Shown in pieces: positions 8,727-17,321 of a stretch of DNA of 58,550 nt. The position numbers were made by a program, and so were the translations under genes. Below the pieces are notes generated by a model. It ran no database searches. It saw nothing but the letters and a program-made list of their open reading frames with translations, and was not told the origin of the DNA. Each line of letters starts with the position of its first letter. Position 1 is the first letter of the stretch. The stretch covers positions 1-58,550 of the forward strand of contig JALONT010000022.1 in NCBI GenBank assembly GCA_025454795.1, written 5' to 3'. The stretch comes from Bacteroidales bacterium. Lineage in GTDB: Bacteria > Bacteroidota > Bacteroidia > Bacteroidales > VadinHA17.

Positions 8727-9428
8727 ATGAATGATGAGGTTATAATAAAAATAGAAGGGCTTAAGAAGCATTTTCCCATGGGGAGTGGAAGATTTACCGC
8801 ATTAAACGGCATTGATCTTTCATTCGGGAGAGGCGAGTTTGCCGGGTTGATTGGTCCCAGCGGTTCAGGAAAGACCACGCTGCTTAATATCATCGGAACG
8901 CTTGATGTCCCCTCGGAAGGGAAAGCAATTATTCTGGGGGAATCAGTCGGGGACCTCTCTGCAGGGGCATCAGCTTCAATGCGAAAGTCCCAGCTGGGCT
9001 TTATATTTCAGAGTTACAATCTTTTTCAGGTATACACTGTTTTTGAAAATGTAGAGTTTCCTCTTCTGCTGCAGAACATTGATGCATCAAAGAGGAAGAA
9101 AATGGTTCTCGATGCTCTTGAATGGGTCGGATTGACTGACAAGATAAAGTCAAAACCAGCTCAGCTGTCTGGTGGCGAGAGCCAGCGTGTTGCCATAGCA
9201 CGTTCAATGGTTAAAAGACCTTCAATTGTACTTGCAGATGAACCAACAGCAAACCTCGATGCCGCCAACTCTCATAATGTACTGCAGACAATGGAAAAAC
9301 TTAACCGCGAGCTACACACTACATTCATATTCGCAACGCATGATGATAAGGTGATCGGATACGTCAGGAGGAAGATCTTCCTGTTTGACGGTAAGGTGGC
9401 AAAGGATGAGAAAATAGAACAAAACTAA
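8727..9428 (+). CDS. ABC transporter ATPase, LolD/MacB type
   Basis: I choose the ATG at 8727 (MNDEVIIKIEGLKKHF); the frame is open from 8688, but that part overlaps the barrel gene. The 233-residue protein has Walker A GPSGSGKTT, Q-loop FQSYNLF, signature LSGGESQRVAIARS, Walker B IVLADEPTANLD and H-loop THDD. This is the class paired with FtsX/MacB-type permeases, which use mechanotransmission to extract substrates from the inner membrane rather than pumping them through it. It lies 22 bases after the barrel gene and 15 bases before the first permease. Confidence 0.9.
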   Translation: MNDEVIIKIEGLKKHFPMGSGRFTALNGIDLSFGRGEFAGLIGPSGSGKTTLLNIIGTLDVPSEGKAIILGESVGDLSAGASASMRKSQLGFIFQSYNLFQVYTVFENVEFPLLLQNIDASKRKKMVLDALEWVGLTDKIKSKPAQLSGGESQRVAIARSMVKRPSIVLADEPTANLDAANSHNVLQTMEKLNRELHTTFIFATHDDKVIGYVRRKIFLFDGKVAKDEKIEQN

Positions 9429-9443
9429 TGGAGAGATAATCAG

Positions 9444-10616
9444 ATGCTGGCATTTCAACTTGCATTAAGAAACCTTCTGGGGGCAGGTTTGCGAACATGG
9501 CTGAATGTTATTGTCCTCTCCTTCGCATTTATAATAATTATCTGGCTAAAAGGACTTCTTGAAGGATGGGACAGGCAGGCAAAAAACGATATGATCAATT
9601 GGGAGATAGGGACAGGTCAATTCTGGCATGTATCTTATGATCCCTTCGATCCTTTTACGCTTTCAGACAGTCATGGAACCATTCCGGATGTTCTGACTGA
9701 TTCCGTAAACAGCGGATCCCTTGTTCCTGTTCTTATTTCTCAGGGAACTATTTATCCCAACGGCAGGATGCAATCAGTACTTATTAAAGGGATCTCACCG
9801 GAACAGGAGGTGCTGGCCCTGCCATCATCAAAACTGAAATCAGATGGCGTTGATATACCTGCCATTATAGGGAAATCTATGGCTGAAAGTACACAACTTA
9901 AAGAAGGCGAATATGTTACTGTCCGATGGAGAGATAAGAACGGAACCTTCGATGCGACAGAGATAAGGATAGCCGCCATTTTTGAAACAAACGTTCCAAC
10001 GGTTGATGTAGGACAGGTATGGCTTTCGATTGATAAGGTCCGTGAAATGATGCTCCTTCCCGGAGAAGCAACCCTTCTGATTACAAACGGGGAAGGATGG
10101 CAGAGCACAGATACAGACGAGTGGGTTTTTAAAGATCAGGAAACACTTCTCTCCGATATTGAGAATATAATAAAAGCTAAAAGCTTTGTTGGTATTATAA
10201 TATGGGCTATTCTCCTCATGATGGCTATGCTGGCGGTGTTTGACACCCAGGTGCTGTCAATTTTCAGAAGACAGAAAGAGATAGGTACTTATGTTGCGCT
10301 GGGTATGACACGCGGACAGGTGGTTAAATTATTTACTATTGAGGGAGCCATGCATTCGGTACTGGCTGCTCTGGTGGCAGCAGTATATGGCATCCCCCTG
10401 CTGGCTTTACAGGCCATAAGAGGTATTTCTATCCCTGTTGAAAGCAAGGATTTCGGCATTGCAATGGCTGCAAAACTATATCCGGTTTATAGCCTTGCCC
10501 TGATCTCAGGTACTATTATCATAGTTCTGCTTGTGACAACAATTGTAAGCTACTGGCCCTCACGAAAAATAGCGCGGCTAAATCCCACGGAGGCTTTAAG
10601 AGGGAGGATACAATGA
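9444..10616 (+). CDS. FtsX/LolC-E-type ABC permease, first subunit
   Basis: The 390-residue protein has one N-terminal transmembrane helix (WLNVIVLSFAFIIIIWL), a periplasmic domain of about 210 residues, and three C-terminal helices. Between them lies FRRQKEIGTYVALGMTRGQV, the cytoplasmic coupling element of FtsX-domain permeases. LolC/E and MacB share this layout. The stop overlaps the start of the second permease by 4 bases, indicating translational coupling. A GGAGAGA at about 9429-9437 precedes the start. Confidence 0.88.
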   Translation: MLAFQLALRNLLGAGLRTWLNVIVLSFAFIIIIWLKGLLEGWDRQAKNDMINWEIGTGQFWHVSYDPFDPFTLSDSHGTIPDVLTDSVNSGSLVPVLISQGTIYPNGRMQSVLIKGISPEQEVLALPSSKLKSDGVDIPAIIGKSMAESTQLKEGEYVTVRWRDKNGTFDATEIRIAAIFETNVPTVDVGQVWLSIDKVREMMLLPGEATLLITNGEGWQSTDTDEWVFKDQETLLSDIENIIKAKSFVGIIIWAILLMMAMLAVFDTQVLSIFRRQKEIGTYVALGMTRGQVVKLFTIEGAMHSVLAALVAAVYGIPLLALQAIRGISIPVESKDFGIAMAAKLYPVYSLALISGTIIIVLLVTTIVSYWPSRKIARLNPTEALRGRIQ

Positions 10617-11887
10617 TCAGATTTCTGTTTAAAGGACTTTTACGCGACAGGCACCGCAGCCTCCTTCCATTTATTGTCACAGCAACAGGGGTTATGCTCA
10701 CTGTTGTATTCCACAGCTGGATCACCGGCGTGATAGGTAACAGCATTGAGTTTAATGCACGTTTCGCCGCCGGGCATGTCAAGATCATGACCAGGGCTTA
10801 TTCCGAAAATGCCGCTCAGACTCCCAATGATCTGGCAATCCTGGGAACTGACACTCTGCTAAATGTTATTTCAGCACAATTCCCGGAAATGGATTTCGTT
10901 GAACGCATTTACTTTGCAGGCTTGATTGATGTTCCTGATCATACGGGTGAAACAAGAGCTCAGGGACCCTCGATGGGCATGGGTATTGATATGCTTTCAG
11001 GAAACCAGGCAGAGATAGAACGCCTGAATATTCCGTCATCACTAAAGAGCGGTTCGCTTCCCGGGAAAAGGAGGGAAGTATTGATTAGCAATGCATTTGC
11101 TGAAAAGCTGGGCCTGGAATCAGGAGATACCCTCACCCTGGTAGGTTCAACGATGTACGGTGAACTTGCCCTTTATAATTTCACTCTCTGCGGTACTATT
11201 GAGTTTGGGACCACTGCTCTTGACCGTGGTACTGTTATTGCTGACATTAAGGATGTCAGAGAAGCCCTGAATATGGATGATGCTACCGGTGAGATTCTCG
11301 GTTTTTCACGGACAGGTTATTACGATCATGAAGAAGCAAGCCTTATCGCAAACCGCTTTAATAAATCTTATGCCTCAGAGAGGGATGAATTTTCATTAAT
11401 TATGAAAAGCCTTGCTGAGCAAAATAATATGGGATTCCTTGTTGAATACTCAGGAACACTGCAGGGTATTCTTGTATTTGTTTTCATCATGGCGATGTCT
11501 TTAATCCTTTGGAATGCAGGGCTCCTTGGAGGATTGCGCAGATATGGGGAGTTTGGTATGCGCCTGGCTATAGGAGAGGGGAAAGGCCATGTTTATAAAA
11601 CAATGCTCCTGGAGTCATTGATTATTGGTATTCTGGGCTCCATGGCGGGCATAATTGCAGGTATGGGTATCTCTTTTTACCTGCAGAGATACGGTATTGA
11701 TCTGGGATCGATGATGAAAAACGCCTCTATAATGATGCCCCAGGTCTTCAGAGCCCGAATTACTGCAACGACATGGTATATCGGATTTATTCCTGGAGTC
11801 TTTTCAGCTCTCTTTGGTACAATGCTTGCAGGAATAGGAATATATAAACGTCAGACGGCACAATTATTTAAAGAACTTGAAGCATGA
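10613..11887 (+). CDS. FtsX/LolC-E-type ABC permease, second subunit
   Basis: The 424-residue protein has the same plan: an N-terminal helix (LLPFIVTATGVMLTVVF), a large periplasmic domain, then three helices with LRRYGEFGMRLAIGEGKGHV as the coupling segment. Two different permease subunits encoded with one ATPase resemble LolC-LolE-LolD rather than the homodimeric MacB. The stop overlaps the start of the LolA-like gene by 4 bases, so the three genes are probably coupled. Confidence 0.88.
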   Translation: MIRFLFKGLLRDRHRSLLPFIVTATGVMLTVVFHSWITGVIGNSIEFNARFAAGHVKIMTRAYSENAAQTPNDLAILGTDTLLNVISAQFPEMDFVERIYFAGLIDVPDHTGETRAQGPSMGMGIDMLSGNQAEIERLNIPSSLKSGSLPGKRREVLISNAFAEKLGLESGDTLTLVGSTMYGELALYNFTLCGTIEFGTTALDRGTVIADIKDVREALNMDDATGEILGFSRTGYYDHEEASLIANRFNKSYASERDEFSLIMKSLAEQNNMGFLVEYSGTLQGILVFVFIMAMSLILWNAGLLGGLRRYGEFGMRLAIGEGKGHVYKTMLLESLIIGILGSMAGIIAGMGISFYLQRYGIDLGSMMKNASIMMPQVFRARITATTWYIGFIPGVFSALFGTMLAGIGIYKRQTAQLFKELEA

Positions 11888-12618
11888 AAAAGATAATGAC
11901 TCTCTTCCTGATAGGCTTTGGCACTCTTCAAGCCCAGTTACCGGACGGGAAGCAGATACTTGACAGGATAGATCAGAACTTGTCATCTGAGAACCGCGTA
12001 TTTTCTTCATCAATGATAATCCACGGACGAAGAGCAACAAGTACTGTCAGGTCAAAAACATGGACTGCCGGCCAGAATAAGTCGTTCACAGAATACCTGT
12101 TCCCGGTCCGCGAACAGGGAACAAAGATGCTTAAACTTGAAGAACAGTTGTGGATATACTCACCCTCTGCCGACCGTATAATACAGATTGCCGGTCATAT
12201 GCTCCGTCAATCTGTGATGGGTTCCGATCTCTCATACGAAGATCTGATGGAAGATAATAAGCTTACGGACCAGTATAATGCAAAAATAACCGGCTCGGAA
12301 ATTGTCGATGGCCATAATTGCTGGGTTATAGAACTTACCGCTTTCGTTCCTGAGATAGCCTACCAGGAGCAAAAACTGTGGGTCGATCAGGAACGCAATA
12401 TTCCCCTCCGCGAGGAGATGTATGCGAAAAGCGGGACCCTTCTTAAAAAAACTGAGTTATCAGATATTCAGCGTATCAATGGACGGTGGTACCCGAAAAA
12501 AATAGTATTTAAGGATATGCTCAAAGAAGGCACCGGCACAGAATTTATCATTGAGGAAATTGAATTCAATATACCAATTCCCGAATATATATTTTCAAAA
12601 GCCAGCCTTAAAAAATAA
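11884..12618 (+). CDS. LolA-like periplasmic outer-membrane lipoprotein-sorting protein
   Basis: The 244-residue protein has a signal peptide (KIMTLFLIGFGTLQAQ) and then ILDRIDQNLSSENRVFSSSMI, an open beta-sheet pattern with EQLWIYSPSADRIIQI and KLWVDQERNIPLREEMY. This matches the LolA/LolB-fold outer-membrane lipoprotein-sorting family, which shields lipid chains in a hydrophobic groove. It closes the operon. Its pairing with a LolCDE-like transporter indicates that the cargo is lipidic. Its stop abuts the stop of the convergent hydrolase gene with no space for a separate terminator. Confidence 0.85.
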   Translation: MKKIMTLFLIGFGTLQAQLPDGKQILDRIDQNLSSENRVFSSSMIIHGRRATSTVRSKTWTAGQNKSFTEYLFPVREQGTKMLKLEEQLWIYSPSADRIIQIAGHMLRQSVMGSDLSYEDLMEDNKLTDQYNAKITGSEIVDGHNCWVIELTAFVPEIAYQEQKLWVDQERNIPLREEMYAKSGTLLKKTELSDIQRINGRWYPKKIVFKDMLKEGTGTEFIIEEIEFNIPIPEYIFSKASLKK

Positions 12619-13530
12619 TCACTTATTTTTTCTCTCGAATTCTATAGATGGGTCTGATTCTAACAAGGCTTCAAATTGTTCCGCTGATGCCAAATCACCT
12701 TTCAAATGAAAATTCAGCCAGGGTAACAGGTATTTTAATACTATTGCTTGTTGGGCCTTATCAGTAATTTCAGGACCGGGCTTACAGGTGGACTCGGCAA
12801 GCCTGCATTTAGTACTTCTTTCTGCCATCTGGCAGTGGCTGGCTCCTTTGATTATGATAATTATTTTGGAATGACTTTTTAAGTTCGAATATATTGGTAC
12901 CTGATGAATCTCCGGCCGCGTTACACAATCATTTTTCCCTGCAAGGATCATAGAGGGTATCTCAATCTCTGATGCTGCATTGATGGAAGAGGGTCGTGTA
13001 TCTAATGGTGCCAGTATGGCAAGTGAGCGAACAGAAGGACTGAATCGTGCAGCCAGGATTGCTGATCCGCCTCCCATGCTGTGACCCATTGCGCAATTCA
13101 TAGAATCAACCCGGTTATAAAATATAGATGATGGGTTTTTAGCAGATTCAAACAATTCATCCAGTATAAAAGCAATGTCAATTGCAAAATCCATGTGCGA
13201 TGGGAATAATTCCATCTCGCTCTTTGGAAAAGCAATTATGAATCCATAGGGTACGAGCGAATCGCGAATGTACTTATAGGAATTCCATGACATCTGGTAA
13301 CCATGTCCGAAGCAAATAACAGGGAATTTACCTGGGAAAGTCCCAGCGATAGCAGCATTCTTTCCTGAGGTCTCGGAAGGGTAAAATACCTCTGTTCTTA
13401 TTTTCCGGTTACCTCTTGATGAATCAACAAATGAAATATTTGTGTACCCGATCTGAAAAGACTGGGATGAAAGACTGTAGGAGATCATAAGTAATACAGT
13501 GATAAAAGATAATCTTATATAAAACTTCAT
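12619..13530 (-). CDS. Secreted alpha/beta hydrolase (chlorophyllase/PAF-acetylhydrolase-like)
   Basis: The 303-residue protein has a signal peptide (RLSFITVLLMISYSLSSQ). The nucleophile elbow is GHSMGGGSA with Ser151. An oxyanion-region FGHGYQMSWNSY, an acid in LAGKNDCVTRP and a His in KGASHCQM complete a likely triad. The sequence resembles the dienelactone/chlorophyllase/PAF-acetylhydrolase branch. The substrate is unknown, probably an ester in the periplasm or medium. It is convergent with the LolA-like gene. Confidence 0.8.
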   Translation of the reverse strand: MKFYIRLSFITVLLMISYSLSSQSFQIGYTNISFVDSSRGNRKIRTEVFYPSETSGKNAAIAGTFPGKFPVICFGHGYQMSWNSYKYIRDSLVPYGFIIAFPKSEMELFPSHMDFAIDIAFILDELFESAKNPSSIFYNRVDSMNCAMGHSMGGGSAILAARFSPSVRSLAILAPLDTRPSSINAASEIEIPSMILAGKNDCVTRPEIHQVPIYSNLKSHSKIIIIIKGASHCQMAERSTKCRLAESTCKPGPEITDKAQQAIVLKYLLPWLNFHLKGDLASAEQFEALLESDPSIEFERKNK

Positions 13531-13657
13531 TCTCAGTGAATGTTATCTATTAGTATTTGTTCCGAAAATCATTTTTATGTCTTAAAGATATATTTATATT
13601 GTTGTAAGGCGCAGTATATCAAACAAACCACAGGGTACAATCATCCCTATTTATGGA

Positions 13658-14335
13658 TCAGTTTTTTCTGTTCGCAATTCCGCTGAAAATATCACTCAAA
13701 GATTGATCTTTTTTATTCAGATAAATATCATTGTGAAAATAATCAAGTTTTTTAAGCAGGTATGACAGACTGTTGATCTCTTCAGCATTTAGATTACCTA
13801 CAACAATTTTAGTGACCTTACTCATAAGCGGAAGTATCCTGAGTATTTCCTCTCTTCCCGATTTGGCTATAGAAACCCTGATGCTTCTTTTATCATTCTC
13901 ATCTGCAGATTCAGCAATCAATCCTCTTTTAATAAGCCTACGCATTACTTCTGTCCCGGAAGTCTTTTCCATTACCTGTTTTGTAATCAGTTCACTCTTA
14001 CTTAAACTTTTGTAACTCATAAGGGTGATCAGAAACGAAAACTCATCAGGTGTCTGTAAATTGCTCTCCCTGAGCACCTTCTTAATATACCATTTTGCAT
14101 AATGACTCATCAGAACAATTAAAATTGAGATATCACTTTTAGTATTGCGGTATTCATCCTTGAACCACCCTTTATTTTCTCCGGATATTTCTCTCATCTC
14201 CAACTCCTGAACGCCAGATCTTGCGTTCAGGTAACCCAAAAACTCATCCATCGAATACTCTTCCCGGCTTCCCTTTTCAGCATCAAAGGAAAAAAAGTGG
14301 TTTATTAAAGTTGTAAGAATTTCACTCTTTTTCAT
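13658..14335 (-). CDS. MarR-family transcriptional regulator
   Basis: The 225-residue protein has a central winged helix (about 95-165): SKSELITKQVMEKTSGTEV as the helix-turn-helix, then RRLIKRGLIAESADENDKRS as the wing with the typical D-x-R. An N-terminal extension of about 60 residues is longer than in usual MarR proteins (about 145 residues). It is divergent from the ABC efflux operon starting at 14458, across a 122-bp AT-rich gap that would hold both promoters. Control of that operon is therefore the likely role, inferred from position only. TTCGAACAATTTCG at about 14406-14419 contains short CGAA/TTCG dyads and is a possible but weak operator. Confidence 0.8.
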   Translation of the reverse strand: MKKSEILTTLINHFFSFDAEKGSREEYSMDEFLGYLNARSGVQELEMREISGENKGWFKDEYRNTKSDISILIVLMSHYAKWYIKKVLRESNLQTPDEFSFLITLMSYKSLSKSELITKQVMEKTSGTEVMRRLIKRGLIAESADENDKRSIRVSIAKSGREEILRILPLMSKVTKIVVGNLNAEEINSLSYLLKKLDYFHNDIYLNKKDQSLSDIFSGIANRKN

Positions 14336-14457
14336 AATGGTTATAGTTACTATTCATAAACAAGACTGAATCTTATTAGTTCATTTACGTATTATTTATT
14401 ATTATTTCGAACAATTTCGTACTTATATTGTTTAATGTCAAAAGAAGTAGATTAAAT

Positions 14458-15159
14458 ATGGAAATAGCAGCCAGCATAAGGGGAGCAAGTAAAGAATATA
14501 AAACAGGCGATACTGTGATTACTGCTCTTCAGCCAGCAACTTTCGATTTTATGAAGAAGGAGCTTACACTTATTATTGGTCCGTCAGGTTCAGGAAAAAC
14601 AACTCTCCTCTCTCTTATGGGGTGTGTGATTTTTCCGACCACAGGAGAAGTTTATATAGATAACCTTCTGGTGAACAATCTAAGTAACAAGGAACTGGCC
14701 AGGGTGAGACTGAAAAAGATCGGATTTGTCTTTCAGAACTTTAACCTGCTTGCCCCTCTAAATGTACTGGAGAATGTTATGCATCCTTTAAGACTTTCGG
14801 GAACAGGAAAAAAGGAGGCAAAGCTCAAGGCTGAGGATGCGCTTAAAAAGGTAAACATGGAAAGCAGGGTGAAGAGCCTGCCGAAAACCCTTAGCGGTGG
14901 AGAGCAGCAAAGAGTGGCAATAGCAAGAGCACTTGTTACCGAACCATCAATAATGCTTTGCGATGAACCCACTGCATCACTTGATATAAGAAGTGTTGGC
15001 ATAGTAATGGAAGAACTTAAAATGCTCTCAGATTCGGGGAAATCGGTAATTGTGGTGACTCACGACCTCAGGCTTAAGCCATTTGCCGACAGGATCATTT
15101 ATGTGAACAACGGGATCGCCTCCGACAAACCCTCAGAAGATGAGATATTTCATAAATAA
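14458..15159 (+). CDS. ABC transporter ATPase, DevA/MacB type
   Basis: I choose the ATG at 14458 (MEIAASIRGASKEYKTG); an upstream in-frame start at 14428 adds a poorly conserved leader. The 233-residue protein has Walker A GPSGSGKTT, signature LSGGEQQRVAIARAL, Walker B IMLCDEPTASLD and switch His in VVTHD. It is followed by an adaptor, an FtsX-type permease and a TolC-like gene, which together form a DevBCA/MacAB-type tripartite exporter. Confidence 0.9.
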   Translation: MEIAASIRGASKEYKTGDTVITALQPATFDFMKKELTLIIGPSGSGKTTLLSLMGCVIFPTTGEVYIDNLLVNNLSNKELARVRLKKIGFVFQNFNLLAPLNVLENVMHPLRLSGTGKKEAKLKAEDALKKVNMESRVKSLPKTLSGGEQQRVAIARALVTEPSIMLCDEPTASLDIRSVGIVMEELKMLSDSGKSVIVVTHDLRLKPFADRIIYVNNGIASDKPSEDEIFHK

Positions 15160-15199
15160 AAATCAGAAATCAATAAAACAGAATATTAATATTAAAACA

Positions 15200-16150
15200 A
15201 TGAATAAAAAAATTTACCTGGTTATAGTACCCTTGATTATTACAGCCTGCAGCGGCAGTAAGGAAAATGAAGAAAAATCAGGCACTGCATCGCATTCAGC
15301 TAACAGTGCAATAGTTGATGTTTCCGAAGTTGTCGGGGTTGGCAAGGTTGAACCTGAAAAAGAGATAATCAGTCTTGCCGCTGCAACTGGTGGTGTCGTT
15401 AAGGAGATCTGCAGGAACGATGGCGACATTATCAAAAAAGATGAGCCTCTGGTGAGACTTGATGATGAACTTGAACTGATAAGGGTATCACAGTTAAGAA
15501 GCCAGTATAACTCGCAGAAATCACAGGAAGTGATTGATAAGCTAAACCTGAGGGAGTCGGAGGCAAGGCTTGCCAATAAGAAAAAGCTCCTGGAATCACT
15601 AAGAATTCTAGCATTGAAAGGAGCGGAGACAAAGCAGACTCTAGATGATCTTGAGACAGAGGTTACTACCCTATCTCTTACTGTTGAAAAGAACAACGCC
15701 TCAGTAAAACTTTCTGCCGGCAGGCTAAGGGAGCTGGCCGAACAGGTCAGATATGCTGAAGCCGAAGCTTCGAATAAGATATTGCGTTCGCCTTATGATG
15801 GGCTTCTTCTTGAAATGCATATTGAAAAAGGAAGTGCAGTAAACCAGTTTGAAAGATATGCAGAGATTGCCCCTTCCGGACCAATAACTGTGAGAACAGA
15901 AGTTGATGAGCTTTTTGCAGGCAGACTCAGGACAGGACTTGATGCTGATATCAGATTTATTGGCAGCGACTCTGTTGTAGCACGGGGAAAAGTCATATTC
16001 CTTTCCCCCTATCTAAAAAAGAAGTCGTTATTCTCACAAAAAGCAAATGAGCAGGAAGACAGGCTTGTAAGAGAAGTAAGAATCAAACTCGAAGGGGAGA
16101 ACGGGCTTATCCTGAACTCAAAGGTTGAATCTGTAATTAAACTTAAATAG
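15200..16150 (+). CDS. Membrane-fusion (HlyD/DevB-type) adaptor lipoprotein
   Basis: The start is taken at 15200 because it gives a lipoprotein signal, MNKKIYLVIVPLIITAC, with cleavage before Cys17. The longer frame from 15140 overlaps the ATPase gene. The 316-residue protein has a lipoyl half-motif (EPEKEIISLAAATGGVVKEI), a long coiled-coil hairpin (about 85-190), the second lipoyl half (ILRSPYDGLLLEMHIEKGSAV) and a beta-barrel domain. It would bridge the inner-membrane permease and the TolC-like channel. Confidence 0.88.
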   Translation: MNKKIYLVIVPLIITACSGSKENEEKSGTASHSANSAIVDVSEVVGVGKVEPEKEIISLAAATGGVVKEICRNDGDIIKKDEPLVRLDDELELIRVSQLRSQYNSQKSQEVIDKLNLRESEARLANKKKLLESLRILALKGAETKQTLDDLETEVTTLSLTVEKNNASVKLSAGRLRELAEQVRYAEAEASNKILRSPYDGLLLEMHIEKGSAVNQFERYAEIAPSGPITVRTEVDELFAGRLRTGLDADIRFIGSDSVVARGKVIFLSPYLKKKSLFSQKANEQEDRLVREVRIKLEGENGLILNSKVESVIKLK

Positions 16151-16158
16151 AACCAATT

Positions 16159-17301
16159 ATGATAGCAACAGCATACAGGTTCATAAGGTACGACAAGGTA
16201 AAAAGCATAGGGGTAATAATCGGAATCGTTATCAGCATCTTCCTCATTGGCCAGCAGATAGGGGTACTAAGTTTTCTGACAGGATTAATGGGAGGACTCG
16301 TTAGTAACTCGAGGCAGGATATTGGTCAGATCTGGGTTGTCGATAATATTACAAGGAATGCTAATGAACTTCCTAAACTCAATGAGGGTCTTGTTAGGGA
16401 ACTCAGGAGCATAGAAGGGGTCATGAACACTTACCCGATAGTAGTCTCGGGGGCATCTGTAAAATTTGAGAACGGAAAACTGGCACCTGTACTTATTATT
16501 GGCAGCGAATCACCTCTGTTTATTGCCGGTCCGAAACCAGAATCAATTAACGAAGGTGAACTAATGTCGCTAAATGATGATGAAGCGGTTTCAGCAGAGT
16601 TTTACGACCAGGCTGTATTCGATTACCCTGTAAAACCGGGAACAAGAGTTGAGATTAACGGCAAGAGTGCCACTATAAAGCTGCAGACAAAAAACGCAAG
16701 GGGTTTTGCAGGGTCATTTTTCTATACAACATTATCGAAGGCACGTTACTATACCTCATTCCCCGAATCGAAAGTAAGTACAATAGCAATCCAGGTTAAG
16801 CCCGGCTTTGCTGTTGATGATGTTGTCAATAACATAAACAGGTCGGTTTATGGCATTAAAGCGTGGAATGCAGAGAAACTTAGAAAGACCACAATCAGCT
16901 ATATCACCTTTTCATCAAACATTGGAACCAGTATTGGTTCGCTGGTTATTTTCGCTGTAATAAGCGGATTCTTTATCATCGGACTTACACTCTATTCTTC
17001 AGCCGTTGACAGGATAAGGGATTACGGAACACTTAAGGCGATAGGTGCCACTAACGGGTATATTACAAGGCTTATTCTCACACAGAGCTTCCTGTTCGCA
17101 GTTACAGGTTATATAATAGCAATGATACTCCTTGAAGGATTCAGGGCAGGAGTTTCCAATGCCGGACTTGTATTCAGCTATTCAATCATTGAATACGCTG
17201 CCCTCTTCCTGGTAACGGTGTTTATCTCAGTTGGCAGTTCTCTTTTCTTCTCCATACGAACAATCAACAATGTTGAACCGGCTGCAGTATTCCGTGGCTG
17301 A
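16159..17301 (+). CDS. FtsX-domain ABC permease, DevC type
   Basis: The 380-residue protein has an N-terminal helix (SIGVIIGIVISIFLIGQQIG), a periplasmic domain of about 200 residues and three C-terminal helices. The coupling element is DRIRDYGTLKAIGATNGYI. The SNIGTSIGSLVIF helix entry and the short N-terminal region are typical of DevC. The gene starts 8 bases after the adaptor stop and is followed by the TolC-like gene after 20 bases. Confidence 0.88.
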   Translation: MIATAYRFIRYDKVKSIGVIIGIVISIFLIGQQIGVLSFLTGLMGGLVSNSRQDIGQIWVVDNITRNANELPKLNEGLVRELRSIEGVMNTYPIVVSGASVKFENGKLAPVLIIGSESPLFIAGPKPESINEGELMSLNDDEAVSAEFYDQAVFDYPVKPGTRVEINGKSATIKLQTKNARGFAGSFFYTTLSKARYYTSFPESKVSTIAIQVKPGFAVDDVVNNINRSVYGIKAWNAEKLRKTTISYITFSSNIGTSIGSLVIFAVISGFFIIGLTLYSSAVDRIRDYGTLKAIGATNGYITRLILTQSFLFAVTGYIIAMILLEGFRAGVSNAGLVFSYSIIEYAALFLVTVFISVGSSLFFSIRTINNVEPAAVFRG

Positions 17302-17321
17302 AAAATTAAAAGAATATTTAA

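Noticed and set aside
8727-11887. Housekeeping LolCDE for lipoprotein sorting
   Set aside because: Not ruled out, but the phosphotransferase, PlsY-like and barrel genes in the same operon make a dedicated lipid role more likely.
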